Assembly: GCF_020171785.1 (NCBI RefSeq)
Contig: NZ_JAIVAE010000012.1
Span: 1-64,000 of the forward strand
Length of the DNA: 64,000 nt
Direction: 5' to 3'
From: Guptibacillus hwajinpoensis
GTDB lineage: Bacteria > Bacillota > Bacilli > Bacillales > Guptibacillaceae
Shown here: piece by piece, positions 63,586 through 64,000 of the stretch
How the letters are laid out: each line of letters starts with the position of its first letter
Numbering within the stretch: position 1 is the stretch's first letter
Translations under genes and position numbers: made by a program
Notes under the pieces: generated by a model
The model's database searches: none
What the model saw: the letters and a program-made list of their open reading frames with translations, nothing else
What the model was told of the DNA's origin: nothing

Positions 63586-64000
63586 TGAAACTTAAAGGCA
63601 TCGAAATCTATGGTTTCGGAAAGTTTGAAAACGATCGAATCGAAGATATTTCAACTGAATTGCAACTTATATTTGGGGAGAACGAAGCAGGGAAATCTAC
63701 GCTTATTGCGTTTATCGAATACGTATTATTTGGCTTTCAGGCTCGTCAAGAAAATAACTATAAGATGAATCAACTGCCGCGTTTTGGAGGCGTGCTTTCT
63801 GTTGAAAATAATGGAGAAATGTTTCGGGTTGAAAGAACGAAAGATCGCACGTCTGAACAGGTTGTGATCTATTATTCGAACGGCTCATTTGGAGATAGTG
63901 ACGATTTAAAGGCCCTATTAAAGGGAATGAATCGAACGAGCTTTAGACAAATTTTCTTTTGCAATTTGACAACGCTAAATGACTATCAATACTATGATGA
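63585..64000 (+). CDS. yhaN: SMC-like ATPase YhaN (5' part only)
   Basis: The first 138 residues are visible; the window cuts the gene. It begins MKLKGIEIYGFGKFEN and has Walker A GENEAGKST (about 31-39) as in SbcC/Rad50-type proteins. It is coupled to yhaO by overlap and probably forms its nuclease complex. Confidence 0.92.
   Translation, partial: MKLKGIEIYGFGKFENDRIEDISTELQLIFGENEAGKSTLIAFIEYVLFGFQARQENNYKMNQLPRFGGVLSVENNGEMFRVERTKDRTSEQVVIYYSNGSFGDSDDLKALLKGMNRTSFRQIFFCNLTTLNDYQYYD

Overview
The window looks like a chromosome segment from a Bacillus-type spore former (Bacillaceae). It opens with the end of a 23S rRNA gene, a 5S gene and 16 tRNA genes in almost the order of the Bacillus subtilis trnD cluster. 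It then runs through genes ordered much like the B. subtilis yhb-yhc-yhe-yha region: queG, yhbB, trmL, prkA, yhbH, yhcX, pgcA, the yheA-E group, yhaX, yhaQP and yhaON. A spore SASP gene, SpoVR, PrkA and YhbH confirm a sporulating organism. The species cannot be named from this sequence alone.

Layout: (1) 1-1968, rRNA and tRNA genes. (2) 1914-15713, a 13.7-kb integrated element in the last tRNA-Leu gene, bounded by 67-bp perfect direct repeats. It carries an integrase and partner ORF, about 380 bp that fold into many helices and encode no protein, a type II restriction-modification system with an XRE controller and C-box-like operator, a P-loop helicase-like protein, an OLD-family nuclease, a second short tyrosine recombinase, a 1.9-kb non-coding tract with repeats and G-runs, and a four-gene phage-like operon. 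No relaxase, capsid gene or large terminase was seen. (3) 15.7-24.4 kb, housekeeping genes: DUF421, DsbA-like, B3/4-domain, ABC-class ATPase, queG, ogt, YczE-like, amidase and trmL. (4) 24.4-24.8 kb, dispersed Bacillaceae-type repeats, with a second copy near 44.7 kb. (5) 25-32.9 kb, monooxygenase, PrkA, signal peptidase, YhbH, MBL hydrolase, CBS protein and YhcX. (6) 33-45.5 kb, phosphoglucomutase, CstR-like regulator, ResA-like thioredoxin, EamA transporter behind an attenuator-like leader, MscS channel, BASS transporter, SpoVR, a hydrolase, a TrkH/KtrB potassium transporter and a SASP. (7) 45.5-49.6 kb, amino-acid ABC transporter genes without an ATPase, MsmX-type ATPase and PucR-like regulator. 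(8) 49.6-56.6 kb, four ATP-grasp YheC/YheD-like genes plus YheE, YheB and YheA. (9) 56.7-64 kb, HAD phosphatase, aldehyde dehydrogenase, NatAB-like ABC exporter and YhaO/YhaN, the last cut by the window end.

The most novel part is the tRNA-Leu island. It combines defence genes (restriction-modification, OLD nuclease) with two recombinases and a structured non-coding locus that matches no family I can recognise. The strongest non-island oddities are the doubled YheD-YheC pair, the mutually exclusive hairpins before the EamA gene, and the dispersed hairpin repeats.
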